A stretch of DNA of 64,000 nt from JANJWP01 sp964482035 (lineage in GTDB: Bacteria; Patescibacteriota; Gracilibacteria; BD1-5; UBA2023): the NCBI GenBank assembly GCA_964482035.1, contig CAYZVC010000002.1:62001-126000 (forward strand), written 5' to 3'. The position numbers and the translations under genes were made by a program. Below the pieces are notes generated by a model, which saw only the letters and a program-made list of their open reading frames with translations, had not been told where the DNA came from and ran no database searches. This document shows, in pieces, positions 26,887 to 35,386 of the stretch. How positions within the stretch are numbered: the first letter of the stretch is position 1; each line of letters starts with the position of its first letter.

Positions 26887-27459
26887 TCATGCGGCCTTCG
26901 CCATCGCGCGCCCGTCTTGGGGGAACGATAGGATGCGGATGCCCTCGCTCAGCTTTGCGATGAGGAAGAACTTCGCCGCGGCCTGCTGGGCGTAGATTCC
27001 GTAATCGGTCTTGTTCGGAGGGCGTTTCCCGTTCAGGCCTATCGCCATCTCCGAGAATTTGCCCGCCCAGAATTTCCGTTCCGGATTGGAAGGCGCCCAG
27101 TCGGGAAGCTTCCTTCCTTCTTCGGCCAACGCCTGCACGGCTTCGAACATTTCGCGCATCAGCCGTTCCAGGCACAGGTTTTCGTCGTCGACCCCGATGG
27201 CGAGTTTGCCGATGGGGACGGTGATTCCGTGTTTTTCGGACAATCCGCCTTCGCCCGGGGCGATCTTGAACATCGTCTCGTATTCGCCGCCGGAGAGCCA
27301 TTTGCACTCGATCGTATGGAAGACCGGATGGAAGAGGATCACGGCGCTATGGTCGATGCTTTCGAGCGCCGCAAGTACCGGATAGCACGGCGAATCGCGG
27401 AAGCTTTCCGCGCGGCAGGGGATGGAAAGGCCGAGTTCGTCGGGTTTTTGCAGAATCAT
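26887..27459 (-). CDS. Hypothetical protein, Shine-Dalgarno class, ends in UGA
   Basis: 190 residues, soluble, unrecognised. It contains a Trp/Cys-rich middle (HTIECKWLSGGEYETMFKI) and a regular helical half (ERLMREMFEAVQALAEEG). AAGGAG lies seven bases before the start and a TTGACA-N16-TATCAA promoter upstream. The stop is UGA. As glycine, the frame would run about 100 codons across the next ribosome-binding site and, out of register, through the whole 37-residue gene. UGA is therefore best taken as stop. Confidence 0.65.
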   Translation of the reverse strand: MILQKPDELGLSIPCRAESFRDSPCYPVLAALESIDHSAVILFHPVFHTIECKWLSGGEYETMFKIAPGEGGLSEKHGITVPIGKLAIGVDDENLCLERLMREMFEAVQALAEEGRKLPDWAPSNPERKFWAGKFSEMAIGLNGKRPPNKTDYGIYAQQAAAKFFLIAKLSEGIRILSFPQDGRAMAKAA

Positions 27460-27492
27460 CGCTTACTCCTTGTGTATGTGTTTGACCGAGGA

Positions 27493-27520
27493 TTGATACT
27501 TACGATTCTGTAAATGTCAA
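27493..27520 (-). promoter_or_regulatory. Promoter of the 26887-27459 gene
   Basis: TTGACA, 16 bases, TATCAA on the minus strand. Confidence 0.65.
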
Positions 27521-27540
27521 ATATGACCGGGGAACGCATG

Positions 27541-27572
27541 AAAAAGACCCCGCGACTCACGTCGGTAGGGGT
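27541..27572 (-). terminator. Terminator of the 49-residue gene
   Basis: GACCCC/GGGGTC outer stem with inner CGAC/GTCG and TTTTTC on the minus strand. Confidence 0.8.
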
Positions 27573-27574
27573 CC

Positions 27575-27724
27575 TTACCTCAGGAGGCCATCCCTGAGGA
27601 TTTGCGCCTGGCGCAAGGCTTGGACAGCCAGGTGCTTCGGTGCGGCCGTTTTCGGAAGTAGTGCACTTTCGCATCTCCTTGGAGAACGTTGGTTTTCACT
27701 GACTGCCGACCTTCCGATCGGCAT
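27575..27724 (-). CDS. 49-residue basic protein, Shine-Dalgarno class
   Basis: Starts MPIGRSAVSENQRSPRR, ends RDGLLR, TAA stop; AGGAG eight bases upstream and a terminator directly behind. Basic and without hydrophobic segment. Two internal stem-loops (CCTCAGG/CCTGAGG, GCGCCTGGCGC) mean a non-coding RNA is an alternative explanation of the same transcript. Confidence 0.4.
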   Translation of the reverse strand: MPIGRSAVSENQRSPRRCESALLPKTAAPKHLAVQALRQAQILRDGLLR

Positions 27725-27795
27725 GGGATTACTCCTGTCCGAGTTGGAAGATACGCAATTTATAGTTACGATATTTATTTTGTCAAACGAACTCC

Positions 27796-28299
27796 TTAAT
27801 TTTCTACGAAACGGCCGATGGAACGGTCTTTCCGGTACTTCGTATGGTGGACGACCTTGCCGTGCATGGCGATATACACGCCGGGCGGAAGCAACTGCGC
27901 CGCCGCGTACGCGAAGCCGAGGTTGAAGTCGGCGTCGCTTCCGGGGAAGCCGCTCGGCACCATGGCGCCGGTGATGACTACCGTTTTCTCGGGGCAGAGC
28001 CCGTCGATCATGGCGGCCGTCTCCGACATGGTGTCGCTCCCGTGGGTGACGAGCACGCCTTGCGACGTGGCAGCCGCGACGACGTTGGCGAGAAGCAGCC
28101 GCTCGGCATCGGTGACGTCGAGACTGTCTTTGGCAAGCGCTTCCAGCGGTTTCGATTCTCTCGATACCGAAGCCGCCGCGAACGCCCGGATGACGGCTGG
28201 TGCACCGATGACGAGTTCCCCTTTCAAGGGGTCGTACGTCTTATCGACCGTTCCTCCGGTAGTGATTACGCGAACTTCCGTATTTTCTGGTGGGGTCAT
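27796..28299 (-). CDS. Half-length asparaginase-like protein, Shine-Dalgarno class
   Basis: 167 residues, matching only the N-terminal domain of type I/II asparaginases (about 330 residues). Both catalytic threonine motifs are visible: VITTGGTVDKTYDP and VLVTHGSDTMSETAAMI, followed by KTVVITGAMVPSGFPGSDA, where the family has the Lys of the catalytic set. It may act on L-Asn or on an unrelated amide. AAGGAG precedes the start; a TTGACA-N16-TATACA promoter is divergent from the groESL promoter. Ends in TAA, no internal UGA. The absence of the C-terminal domain could be truncation or a genuine short family. Confidence 0.7.
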   Translation of the reverse strand: MTPPENTEVRVITTGGTVDKTYDPLKGELVIGAPAVIRAFAAASVSRESKPLEALAKDSLDVTDAERLLLANVVAAATSQGVLVTHGSDTMSETAAMIDGLCPEKTVVITGAMVPSGFPGSDADFNLGFAYAAAQLLPPGVYIAMHGKVVHHTKYRKDRSIGRFVEN

Positions 28300-28333
28300 G
28301 GCAATTCTCCTTCGTAAGTTTCTGCCAATATTA

Positions 28334-28361
28334 TGTATAGTTTACCGGAACGATATGTCAA
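28334..28361 (-). promoter_or_regulatory. Promoter of the asparaginase-like gene
   Basis: TTGACA, 16 bases, TATACA on the minus strand. Confidence 0.65.
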
Positions 28362-28391
28362 TTCCATATTCCGCACCCGGGTATCGAATAT

Positions 28392-28419
28392 TTGACTCTA
28401 AAATTAGCACGTATATAAT
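28392..28419 (+). promoter_or_regulatory. groESL promoter
   Basis: TTGACT, 16 bases, perfect TATAAT, 64 bases before groES. Confidence 0.85.
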
Positions 28420-28430
28420 ACGCTTGCTAA
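28404..28430 (+). promoter_or_regulatory. CIRCE-like operator overlapping the groESL -10 box
   Basis: TTAGCACGT, nine bases, GCTTGCTAA: exactly the 9-9-9 layout of CIRCE (TTAGCACTC-N9-GAGTGCTAA) with seven of nine matches in each arm. HrcA binding here would block the promoter, giving heat-shock control. Confidence 0.8.
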
Positions 28431-28482
28431 TTGCGAAGGAACATTCGCGATTGCTTCTTTTTATTCCCCATCTCTTCTTCCT

Positions 28483-28773
28483 ATGCAGATCCAGCCCCTT
28501 TCCGATCGGGTCATCCTCAAGGGGGTCGAGCCCGAAAACGTTACCAAGGGCGGCATCCTCCTTCCCCAAACCGCCAACCGGGAACGCCCCAACGTCTACG
28601 AAGTCGTAGCGGTCGGCCCCGGCAAACGTGACAAGGACGGAAACCTGGTTACCATTGACCTCCAACCAGGGGACAAGGTCCTTTCCGGCCAGTATTCCGG
28701 AGACGAAGTCGAGGTCGACGGCGTGAAATACCGCATCGTCGCGTTCGATTACGTGCTCGCGAAAATTTCCTAA
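28483..28773 (+). CDS. groES: Co-chaperonin GroES
   Basis: 96 residues, standard length. Heptameric lid of the GroEL chamber. Visible: IQPLSDRVILKGVEPENVTK, the mobile-loop GGILLPQTA, VGPGKRDKDGN, and GDKVLSGQYSGDEVEVDGVKY. First gene of the operon behind the CIRCE-controlled promoter. The start at 28483 has no Shine-Dalgarno site. No UGA; TAA stop. Confidence 0.95.
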   Translation: MQIQPLSDRVILKGVEPENVTKGGILLPQTANRERPNVYEVVAVGPGKRDKDGNLVTIDLQPGDKVLSGQYSGDEVEVDGVKYRIVAFDYVLAKIS

Positions 28774-28784
28774 ACAGAACCCCA

Positions 28785-28988
28785 ATGGCGGATTTCTTTC
28801 CCTTCGTCCTCACTTCGGGACAAACCGTGTACATCAATCCCGACCACATCGTCTCGATCCGGTACAACGGAGGTTTCTACCTCGTCACCACGAGCGAACT
28901 TTCCGCGAGTTCTTCTCCGGTAATGAAAACCCAGAGCCTCGCGAACCGCTCGTACGAAGTGAAGGAAATTCCGTTCGATCTCCAATAA
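28785..28988 (+). CDS. 67-residue protein inserted between groES and groEL
   Basis: Small soluble protein (FVLTSGQTVYINPDHIVSIR, then TTSEL and SYEVKEIPFDL). The pattern of a beta-rich 'Thr-x-Gly-x-x-hydrophobic-Asn-x-Asp-x-Ile' start recalls the FlbD-like family, though no flagellum is expected here. It starts 11 bases behind groES and ends 44 bases before groEL, so it is co-transcribed and should be heat-inducible. Such an insertion is unusual for groESL operons. TAA stop, no UGA. Confidence 0.7.
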   Translation: MADFFPFVLTSGQTVYINPDHIVSIRYNGGFYLVTTSELSASSSPVMKTQSLANRSYEVKEIPFDLQ

Positions 28989-29032
28989 TTCCCGGTTTCA
29001 CAACCCGGATTTTCCGATAACTTCTTTTTTCT

Positions 29033-30670
29033 ATGTCCGCTAAGCACATCCACTTCGGCGACGAAGCCCGTTTCCAAATGTTCACGGGAATGGAAAAAGT
29101 CGCCAAGACCGTCACCGCCACCATCGGTCCGAAAGGCCGCAACGTCGTATTCTCCCGCGGGTACGGAGCTCCGCAGGTCACCAACGACGGCGTGACCATC
29201 GCTAAGGAAATCGAACTCGAAGACAAGATCGAGAACATGGGCGCCGACCTCGTGAAAGAGGCCGCTTCCCGCACCAACGACGCCGCGGGCGACGGTACCA
29301 CCACCGCCACCCTCCTTACGTACGCCATGGCCAAGGAAGGCCTCCGCGAAATTCGATCCGGCATCAACGCCATTGAACTCAAGAACGGCATGAAGAAGGC
29401 CGGAGCCATCGTCGTCGCCGAACTCGCCAAGAACGCCAAGCAGATCAATTCGAAGGACGAAATCGCCCAGGTAGCCACCATCTCGGCGCAGGACGCCGAA
29501 GTGGGCGCCATCATTTCCGACGCGATGGACAAGGTCGGCAAGGACGGCGTCATCACCGTAGAAGACGGCCAGACCTTCGGTCTCGAAGTCGAAGTCACCG
29601 AAGGCATGAAGTTCGAAACCGGCTATGTCTCGCCGTACATGGTCACCGACGCCGAAAAGATGGAAGCCCGCGTTTCCGACGCGCACATCCTCATTACCGA
29701 CAAGAAGATTTCGTCCCTCAAGGACCTCATCCCGGTTCTCGAACAGCTCGCCGGCGCCGGAAAGCGCGAACTCGTCATCATCGCCGAAGACGTCGAAGGC
29801 GACGCACTCGCCGGCTTCATCCTCAACCGCATGAAGGGCGCGTTCTCGGTTCTCGCCATCAAGGCCCCGGGATTCGGCGACCGCAAGAAGGAACTCCTCA
29901 AGGACATCGCCGTCCTTACCGGAGCCACCGTCATCACCGACGAACTCGGCTACAAGCTCGAACACGCGTCGATGGAGCACCTCGGCCGCGCCAAGAGCGT
30001 GGTATCCACCAAGGGCGACACCATCGTCTCGGGCGGTGCCGGCGACAAATCCCGCATCGACGCCCGCGTCCGCGAAATCAAGGCGGCCGTCGAGGCTTCC
30101 AAGTCGGACTACGACAAGGAAAAGCTCCTCGAACGTCTCGCCAAGCTCGCCGGAGGCATCGCCGTCATCAAGGTGGGCGCCGCGAGCGAAGTCGAAATGA
30201 AAGAAAAGAAACTCCGCATCGAAGACGCGCTCAACGCCACCAAGGCGGCCGTCGACGAAGGCGTGGTAGCCGGAGGCGGCGTAGCGCTCCTCAAGGCCGC
30301 CAAGGCTTTGGAAGGCGTGAAGCTCGACAACCGCGACCAGGAAATCGGCGCCCAGATCGTCGCCCGCGCGCTTTCGTACCCGGTCCGCCAGATCGCCGAG
30401 AACGCAGGAAAGGAAGGCGCGGTCGTCGTTTCCGACATCCTCCGCCACGCCGACGCCGACTACGGCTACGACGCCGCCAAGGACGAATACGTCGACATGG
30501 TCAAAGCCGGCATCATCGACCCGAAAAAGGTCTCCCGCTGCGCTTTGGAAAACGCCATCTCCATCGCCGGAATGTTCCTTACGACCGAAGCCCTCATCGT
30601 CGAGGCTCCCAAGAAGGAAGAACCCGCGATGCCGCCCGCAGCAATGGGCGGAGGCATGGGAATGTACTAA
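29033..30670 (+). CDS. groEL: Chaperonin GroEL
   Basis: 545 residues, normal length. Tetradecameric ATP-driven folding chamber. Visible: GPKGRNVVFSRGYGAPQVTN, NDAAGDGTTTATLLTYAMAK (ATP site), GYVSPYMVTDAEKMEA, IKAPGFGDRKKELLKDIAVL, VVAGGGVALLKAAKAL, and the flexible tail GGGMGMY. No UGA at all in this conserved gene. No Shine-Dalgarno site, TAA stop, then a terminator. Confidence 0.97.
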   Translation: MSAKHIHFGDEARFQMFTGMEKVAKTVTATIGPKGRNVVFSRGYGAPQVTNDGVTIAKEIELEDKIENMGADLVKEAASRTNDAAGDGTTTATLLTYAMAKEGLREIRSGINAIELKNGMKKAGAIVVAELAKNAKQINSKDEIAQVATISAQDAEVGAIISDAMDKVGKDGVITVEDGQTFGLEVEVTEGMKFETGYVSPYMVTDAEKMEARVSDAHILITDKKISSLKDLIPVLEQLAGAGKRELVIIAEDVEGDALAGFILNRMKGAFSVLAIKAPGFGDRKKELLKDIAVLTGATVITDELGYKLEHASMEHLGRAKSVVSTKGDTIVSGGAGDKSRIDARVREIKAAVEASKSDYDKEKLLERLAKLAGGIAVIKVGAASEVEMKEKKLRIEDALNATKAAVDEGVVAGGGVALLKAAKALEGVKLDNRDQEIGAQIVARALSYPVRQIAENAGKEGAVVVSDILRHADADYGYDAAKDEYVDMVKAGIIDPKKVSRCALENAISIAGMFLTTEALIVEAPKKEEPAMPPAAMGGGMGMY

Positions 30671-30685
30671 GCCGAACCCAAAAGA

Positions 30686-30715
30686 AAACCCCTTCCGGAA
30701 ACGGAAGGGGTTTTT
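30686..30715 (+). terminator. groESL operon terminator
   Basis: AACCCCTTCCG/CGGAAGGGGTT with TTTTT. Confidence 0.9.
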
Positions 30716-30752
30716 AATACGCCGAGAAGGGCTATAGGAATGCCGGGTCCGG

Positions 30753-31196
30753 CTATCCGCCGATAGGTTCGACGAGCGTGACCGTCTGTTTGAGGAGCGG
30801 ATCGTGCCAAGTCTTGGTAACTTTGCCGCCCGCCGAAACCGCTTCGAAGGTTTCCATGTCGCCGATGAGGTCCATGACGTACATGCGGGATTGTTCCATA
30901 AGAAGATGCGCGTCCGGTGCGGCGAGAAGATGGTTGACTATCCGTTCGTTGTTCGCGACGAAAGCGAAGATTTCGCGACGTTCGGCGTGTGAGAAAGGAA
31001 GGGAGTTCGTCGCTTCCACGATCTTTTTCTGTTTGCCGTCGTACTCGATGAAGCAAGCTTCGTCGCCCATACTTATGAGTCAGAGCATTACGGCGAGTTT
31101 CGCGGGCTTGCCCGTGGCGAAAGACCCGAAGTCTTCACCCGTCGAGCGGTTGACGACTTCATACGGACGTTCGTTGTGTCCTCAGAGTTTGATCAT
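30753..31196 (-). CDS. Hypothetical protein with two UGA-glycine codons
   Basis: 147 residues when UGA at 31182 and 31080 are read as glycine (MIKLGGHNERPYEVVNRSTG..., KLAVMLGLISMGDEACF). The rest is a helical soluble protein (SHAERREIFAFVANNERIVN). No family recognised. A standard reading would start it late at 31070. No Shine-Dalgarno site; ends in TAG. Converges on groEL. Confidence 0.65.
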
Positions 31197-31271
31197 GGGA
31201 TCGGAGATTGATGTAACGGATAATGAGTAATCATAAATCCGAACATGTCAACATTCTGAAAAATCCTTCCG

Positions 31272-31748
31272 CTATTTCGAGAAGACGGCAAGGAACGCGC
31301 GGAGTTTTCCGTCCACGCTCGGAACCGAATACGTCCAGTCCGCTTCGAGCTGTTTCGCGGCGACGGTCATGAGCGTCTGCGCGGCGCCGAAGTCGATTTC
31401 GACCGCGTCCGGATCTACGAAAATGCCGAGTTCCGTGCGGCTCGCGATTTCGGTTAACGCGGTTCCGAGGCGGACTCTCGCCGCCAACGGGAAACGTTCG
31501 TCGGAGAAGGCCCATTTCCACGTGCCGGAGGACTCGCTCCAGCTTCCGATCGGTACGATTTCGAAAGAAAGCGCGGTTTCGCCCTCGCGGGTGAATTCGA
31601 GACGGTCGAAGCCTTTGGTAATGCGGTACTCGAAGAATTCGTCGCCCAAGGAATATTCTTCGACGGCGGCGATTTGGCGTTCGCGCATCGTTTCGAAGCA
31701 TTCGTCGAAGTACGCGTCGATTTCTTGGCTGGAAAGGGGTTCGGACAT
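31272..31748 (-). CDS. DUF6882-like protein
   Basis: 158 residues. The pattern EIVPIGSWSESSGTWKWAFS, later LGIFVDPDAVEIDFGAAQTL and YSVPSVDGKLRAFLAVF, resembles the DUF6882 family of small cytosolic proteins of unknown function. No UGA; no Shine-Dalgarno site; TAG stop. Located 75 bases upstream of the 30753-31196 gene on the same strand, possibly one transcript. Confidence 0.5.
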   Translation of the reverse strand: MSEPLSSQEIDAYFDECFETMRERQIAAVEEYSLGDEFFEYRITKGFDRLEFTREGETALSFEIVPIGSWSESSGTWKWAFSDERFPLAARVRLGTALTEIASRTELGIFVDPDAVEIDFGAAQTLMTVAAKQLEADWTYSVPSVDGKLRAFLAVFSK

Positions 31749-31816
31749 GTTCGTTTGGAAAAAAGACGCCGAGGATGATACCGAGGCTTTCCCCCGGTGT
31801 CAAAACGGTATCCCCT

Positions 31817-32923
31817 TTAGCGGAACGTTTCGCCGTACCCGCGCTTCGCGGCGATGGGAATGAGGGCGCCGCAGTATCCGGATTCTTCGAACGCTTCTCG
31901 GAATCCGGGGAACTTCATGGCGTTGTGCAGCGTAGTGGCTGCCTCGAACGCGCAATGGAAATCCAGCACGAGACTTTCGACGGCTTCCTCTTGGGCGAAT
32001 CCCGATTTTACGAAATGCGCCGCGTAGCGTTCCTTGAGCCAATGCCAACGCTTGGCGCCTTTGCGGACGTTGGCATGGGAAAACGGGGCGCCGTCGAAAG
32101 AGAAGCACTGCCGCATCTGCTTGATGCGCGTCGAAAGCGCCGCGAGGTTCGGATCGTCGTATTCGACGTCTTCGTAGAGGATGCGCCCGAGACAGAACCG
32201 GAGGCTTTTGGCGGTTTCTTCCGGAAGGGCGTGCGTCGCGTACGCCGAAGTCGCGAGAAAATCCTTCGCGGCCTTGAAATCGGTGCGGACGTTCAGTTCC
32301 ATGGTGGAAACCTCGTCGGAATACCCGGTCCACCCGCCTTCGCGCTCGAATACCACGGGCACCGCGTACGGGGCGAGGATGCCGAAGAGCCCGAAGGACG
32401 AATACGCCCGGAAGTTCTGGTATTTTTCGCGTATCGAAGCGTATTCTTCGAGCGAACGGATGTTCCGGTACCTCGGGTCGTTCAACGCGTACGCGGCGAC
32501 CTTGCGGGTTTCTCCAGCCGAGGTTTCCTCGTTCGCCACGTCGAAAATCCTCGTTCCCACGTGAATCGCGTTCTGGAATACCGTTCCCTGGTGGCCGGTT
32601 TCGAGGATTCCCCAGCGCTTTTCGAAGACTCCGCCGGCCTCGACGAACTCCTTGAGATATTCCGGCATGTTCTCTTCGACCTTCTCGCTCACCCGGGAGG
32701 TGATTTCGAGGCAGTATCCTTGCGGATAACTCAGGATGTCCTGTTCTCCGGCCGGACGGTGGGCCGCTCGTGCTTCTTCGGCTTCGGCCTTCCGCACGAG
32801 GAACACCGCGTCGACCTCTTCGCGTTTCACCTTGAGAAAATCGAGAAAAGCGCCCTCGTTGGGCGCCAGGTGTTCGCGGTACAGCCTACTTTGGAGGGCG
32901 AGGTCGGAAGAGCCGTTGCGCAT
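31817..32923 (-). CDS. Hypothetical protein, 368 residues
   Basis: Soluble, alpha-rich, unrecognised. Notable segments are EENMPEYLKEFVEAGGVFEK, FQNAIHVGTRIFDV and RKGAKRWHWLKERYAAHFV. No signal peptide, no membrane segment, no UGA. The start is the ATG at 32923; no Shine-Dalgarno site. TAA stop. Follows the 32984-33556 gene by 60 bases on the same strand and is probably part of the run of genes from 34660 down. Confidence 0.6.
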   Translation of the reverse strand: MRNGSSDLALQSRLYREHLAPNEGAFLDFLKVKREEVDAVFLVRKAEAEEARAAHRPAGEQDILSYPQGYCLEITSRVSEKVEENMPEYLKEFVEAGGVFEKRWGILETGHQGTVFQNAIHVGTRIFDVANEETSAGETRKVAAYALNDPRYRNIRSLEEYASIREKYQNFRAYSSFGLFGILAPYAVPVVFEREGGWTGYSDEVSTMELNVRTDFKAAKDFLATSAYATHALPEETAKSLRFCLGRILYEDVEYDDPNLAALSTRIKQMRQCFSFDGAPFSHANVRKGAKRWHWLKERYAAHFVKSGFAQEEAVESLVLDFHCAFEAATTLHNAMKFPGFREAFEESGYCGALIPIAAKRGYGETFR

Positions 32924-32983
32924 GCTTTCGAAAAAACGGTAATGACCGATTTATACGAACGCTTGTGAATTCGTCAAATCCCC

Positions 32984-33556
32984 TTATTGCACCGTGTGCG
33001 AAACGGCGTTTTCCGCTTCGTCGCGGGTGCGGTCGAGAATGCGGGCCACCAGGCTCTCGTCTTCGGAATATTCTTCCATGATCGAGGCGATGGCGAAGCC
33101 TGCCAAACGCGCGGCGTCGACCATCGGAGCGTCGCCGCCGAGTTCGCGGGCTTCTTTTTCGAGCGCTTCGGAGAAGGTCTTGCGTTCGAACTCCGTGTCG
33201 ATGACGACCATTTCGGTGAACCATTCGTTCTCGCCGAGCTTTTCCGGATCGCCGTTCACGATGCCGAAATGGACGAGCAGATGTTCGCCGTCGTCTCGGC
33301 CGTCCTTAGAGTCGTGTTTCATCGCGAAGATGAGGTAAAACTCCTTGGAAATCTTTCCGGCTTCGTAAAACATCCGCACGTTCTTGCGGTTGATGACCGC
33401 GAAACGGTACGGTCAGCGGGTGAAGGAATCGCCCGGGATGACGAGTTCGTGGATGCCGGAGGCTTCGACCGAGCGCGCCAAACGGATGAGCGAAGACCGT
33501 ACGGTTTCGCTCTTTCCGTGGATGACGTCCGGGATTTTTACCGAGTTGGAAAGCAT
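32984..33556 (-). CDS. Hypothetical protein with one UGA-glycine codon
   Basis: 190 residues. UGA at 33413 joins VIPGDSFTR-G-PYRFAVINRKN. The C-terminal half is acidic and helical. No family recognised. The start at 33556 lies three bases behind the stop of the 33560-34660 gene, a tight operon junction without Shine-Dalgarno site. TAA stop. Confidence 0.65.
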
Positions 33557-33559
33557 CGG

Positions 33560-34660
33560 TTATTTCTTGCAGGCGGTCACGATCGCGGAGTATTTGGCCG
33601 CAGCGGCGGCATCCTTGGCGGATTTCGCGATGAACGCCGCGTCCTTGGCGATGGTGCAGTCGAATTTGGAGCCCTGGAGCGCTTCGATGGCGGCTACGTC
33701 CTTGAGGGAATCGGCGAATTTGCCGGTGATGTAGAGGCTGCGGTAGCGGACGGTGAGAATATCGATATCGTTCGGGTTCTTGGCGAGGTAGACGTTGGCG
33801 AGCTTGATGGCGTCCGCGAGTTTGTTCTTATCGTAGGCGGCACGGACGGTCTTTGCGGTAACGTCGGCCGAGACGGTGGTGGTCGTCGAAGTCGTGGTCG
33901 TGGTAGTGGCGGCGGGGGTCGAGGTCGACGAACTGGTCGAAGCCGGGGCGGTCGCCGATTCTTCGAGGAGTTTTCCGGTGTATGCCGGGTTCTTTACGCG
34001 GACGCGGGTCGCCGCGGCGAACGGGTTGCCTCCGAAGATCGTCTTGTAGCGCTGGACGTCGTAGTTGAGGTCGAAAATTCCGGCGACGGTGGTGGCGAGC
34101 TTGGCGTCGTAGGTGAAGAGGATCTTGGTTTTGAAAGCGGTGACGCCGGCCGGGTTCTTTCCGTCGTCGATGGAAATGAAGAACGCCTTCTGTCCGTTGA
34201 CGAATTCGTAGAGCCCGAGCTGGGAGGTTTCGGAAAGCCCGTTTTCCTTGAGGATGGACGGGAGGGCGGCGTTGGTGGCCTTGATGAGTGCGTCGTATTC
34301 GGCGTTGCCGGTGGAAGCGCCGGTGGCGGTCGAAACCGGGGTCGCCGGCTTTACGGTCGCGGCGGGCTTGGCGGTTTGGACGTCTTCGTCGAGCGGAGCC
34401 GGGCCGAGCTGCCCGGAAGTTGTCGGGGCGGTTACGGTAACGGAACCGGCGGAAGTCTTGCCGGAAGCGAGCTGGGCCTTGAGGCTGGCATTTTCGGCTT
34501 CGAGTTCGGCAATGCGGGCTTCGTATTTGGAAACGAGGCGGGCGATGGCGTCGGTGACGTCGGCCTTGACCACGCCGGAGTCGAATGCGGCGTACGAAGC
34601 GACCGGAACGGCGAAGACCGCGATGAGGGAAACGGCTCTGAGGGTATTTTTGAGTACCAT
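33560..34660 (-). CDS. Exported protein with coiled coil and Thr-rich linker
   Basis: 366 residues. Signal peptide (LRAVSLIAVFAVPVASYAAF), a short coiled coil (ARLVSKYEARIAELEAENAS), a domain around residues 110-230 (SQLGLYEFVNGQKAFFISID), a low-complexity Ser/Thr linker and a C-terminal TPR-like helical repeat (AIKLANVYLAKNPNDIDI). Probably anchored at or outside the membrane as a scaffold; function unknown. No UGA. Promoter at 34701-34728. TAA stop. Confidence 0.7.
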   Translation of the reverse strand: MVLKNTLRAVSLIAVFAVPVASYAAFDSGVVKADVTDAIARLVSKYEARIAELEAENASLKAQLASGKTSAGSVTVTAPTTSGQLGPAPLDEDVQTAKPAATVKPATPVSTATGASTGNAEYDALIKATNAALPSILKENGLSETSQLGLYEFVNGQKAFFISIDDGKNPAGVTAFKTKILFTYDAKLATTVAGIFDLNYDVQRYKTIFGGNPFAAATRVRVKNPAYTGKLLEESATAPASTSSSTSTPAATTTTTTSTTTTVSADVTAKTVRAAYDKNKLADAIKLANVYLAKNPNDIDILTVRYRSLYITGKFADSLKDVAAIEALQGSKFDCTIAKDAAFIAKSAKDAAAAAKYSAIVTACKK

Positions 34661-34700
34661 GGACCGGGAAACGGTAATGAATAGGGGAAAGAACCCGTAA

Positions 34701-34728
34701 AATATACCCCACCGCACCCGTATCGCAA
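34701..34728 (-). promoter_or_regulatory. Promoter of the 33560-34660 operon
   Basis: TTGCGA, 16 bases, TATATT on the minus strand. Confidence 0.55.
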
Positions 34729-34821
34729 ATTTTTGCTTCGAAGCCTTTCGGATGCGGGTCCGCGAGTGGTTCGAAAATCGCACCGGAAATTTAAGGTTTT
34801 CTTGAGGATTATTCGGGAACA

Positions 34822-34849
34822 TTGACCGAATTGGCCTAAAGGATAGGAT
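34822..34849 (+). promoter_or_regulatory. Promoter of the 34902 gene
   Basis: TTGACC, 16 bases, TAGGAT, about 50 bases before the start. Confidence 0.6.
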
Positions 34850-34901
34850 TTTAGGAATCTGAATACCCCCGCAGGGCTTATTTTTTCGAATTCATCGGTT
34901 T

Positions 34902-35264
34902 ATGAAAAAATGAAGGCTGTTCTTTTTGGCGTTCGCGATTCTCACAATCTGAGCGTATCTTACGTTTGACGTTTTTTGGAAAGGGGAGCTTTACGAATAT
35001 TCGCAAGATTCCGTAATTGCGACGGCACGGTCCGATTGAATCGCGATTTCTTTGAAATCCTTCTTTGCCGGTGACGTCTATTCGGATGTGGAATATCGAA
35101 TAGAAGGCGATATCCTGGTAATCAGGGCCTACGTTAAGCCCCGAATACAAAGCAGGCAAAAAAATTTACAGGAAATCCTTCTGCCGTGATTGCCGAACGT
35201 CAATGCCGTTGTTTATGAAAATCCTGATGGAAAGTTTGTCACCATTCCTTTTGCGAAGAGATAG
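34902..35264 (+). CDS. Small exported or membrane-anchored protein readable only with UGA as glycine
   Basis: 120 residues. With table 25 the frame opens MKKGRLFFLAFAILTIGAYL, a textbook signal anchor, in which the fourth residue and a later one are UGA; two more UGAs follow (RSDGIAIS, LLPGLPNV). The frame ends cleanly in TAG at 35262 (FVTIPFAKR). The mature part is a compact beta-rich domain without recognised family. Base composition is more AT-rich than most neighbours. With the standard code nothing longer than a few dozen codons is visible, so automatic annotation would miss it. Confidence 0.75.
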
Positions 35265-35330
35265 GGAAATCTCCTTTATTGGCCGATTTCCCCAAACCTC
35301 CCAATAATCCCTTTCCCATGCTCCGCCCGT

Positions 35331-35359
35331 TTGACACCTTGCCGAATTCCGAGTAAGAT
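35331..35359 (+). promoter_or_regulatory. Promoter of the 35387 gene
   Basis: Perfect TTGACA, 17 bases, TAAGAT, 27 bases before the start codon. Confidence 0.85.
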
Positions 35360-35386
35360 AGAACGCGTTATCCCGTCTTCCGCACT

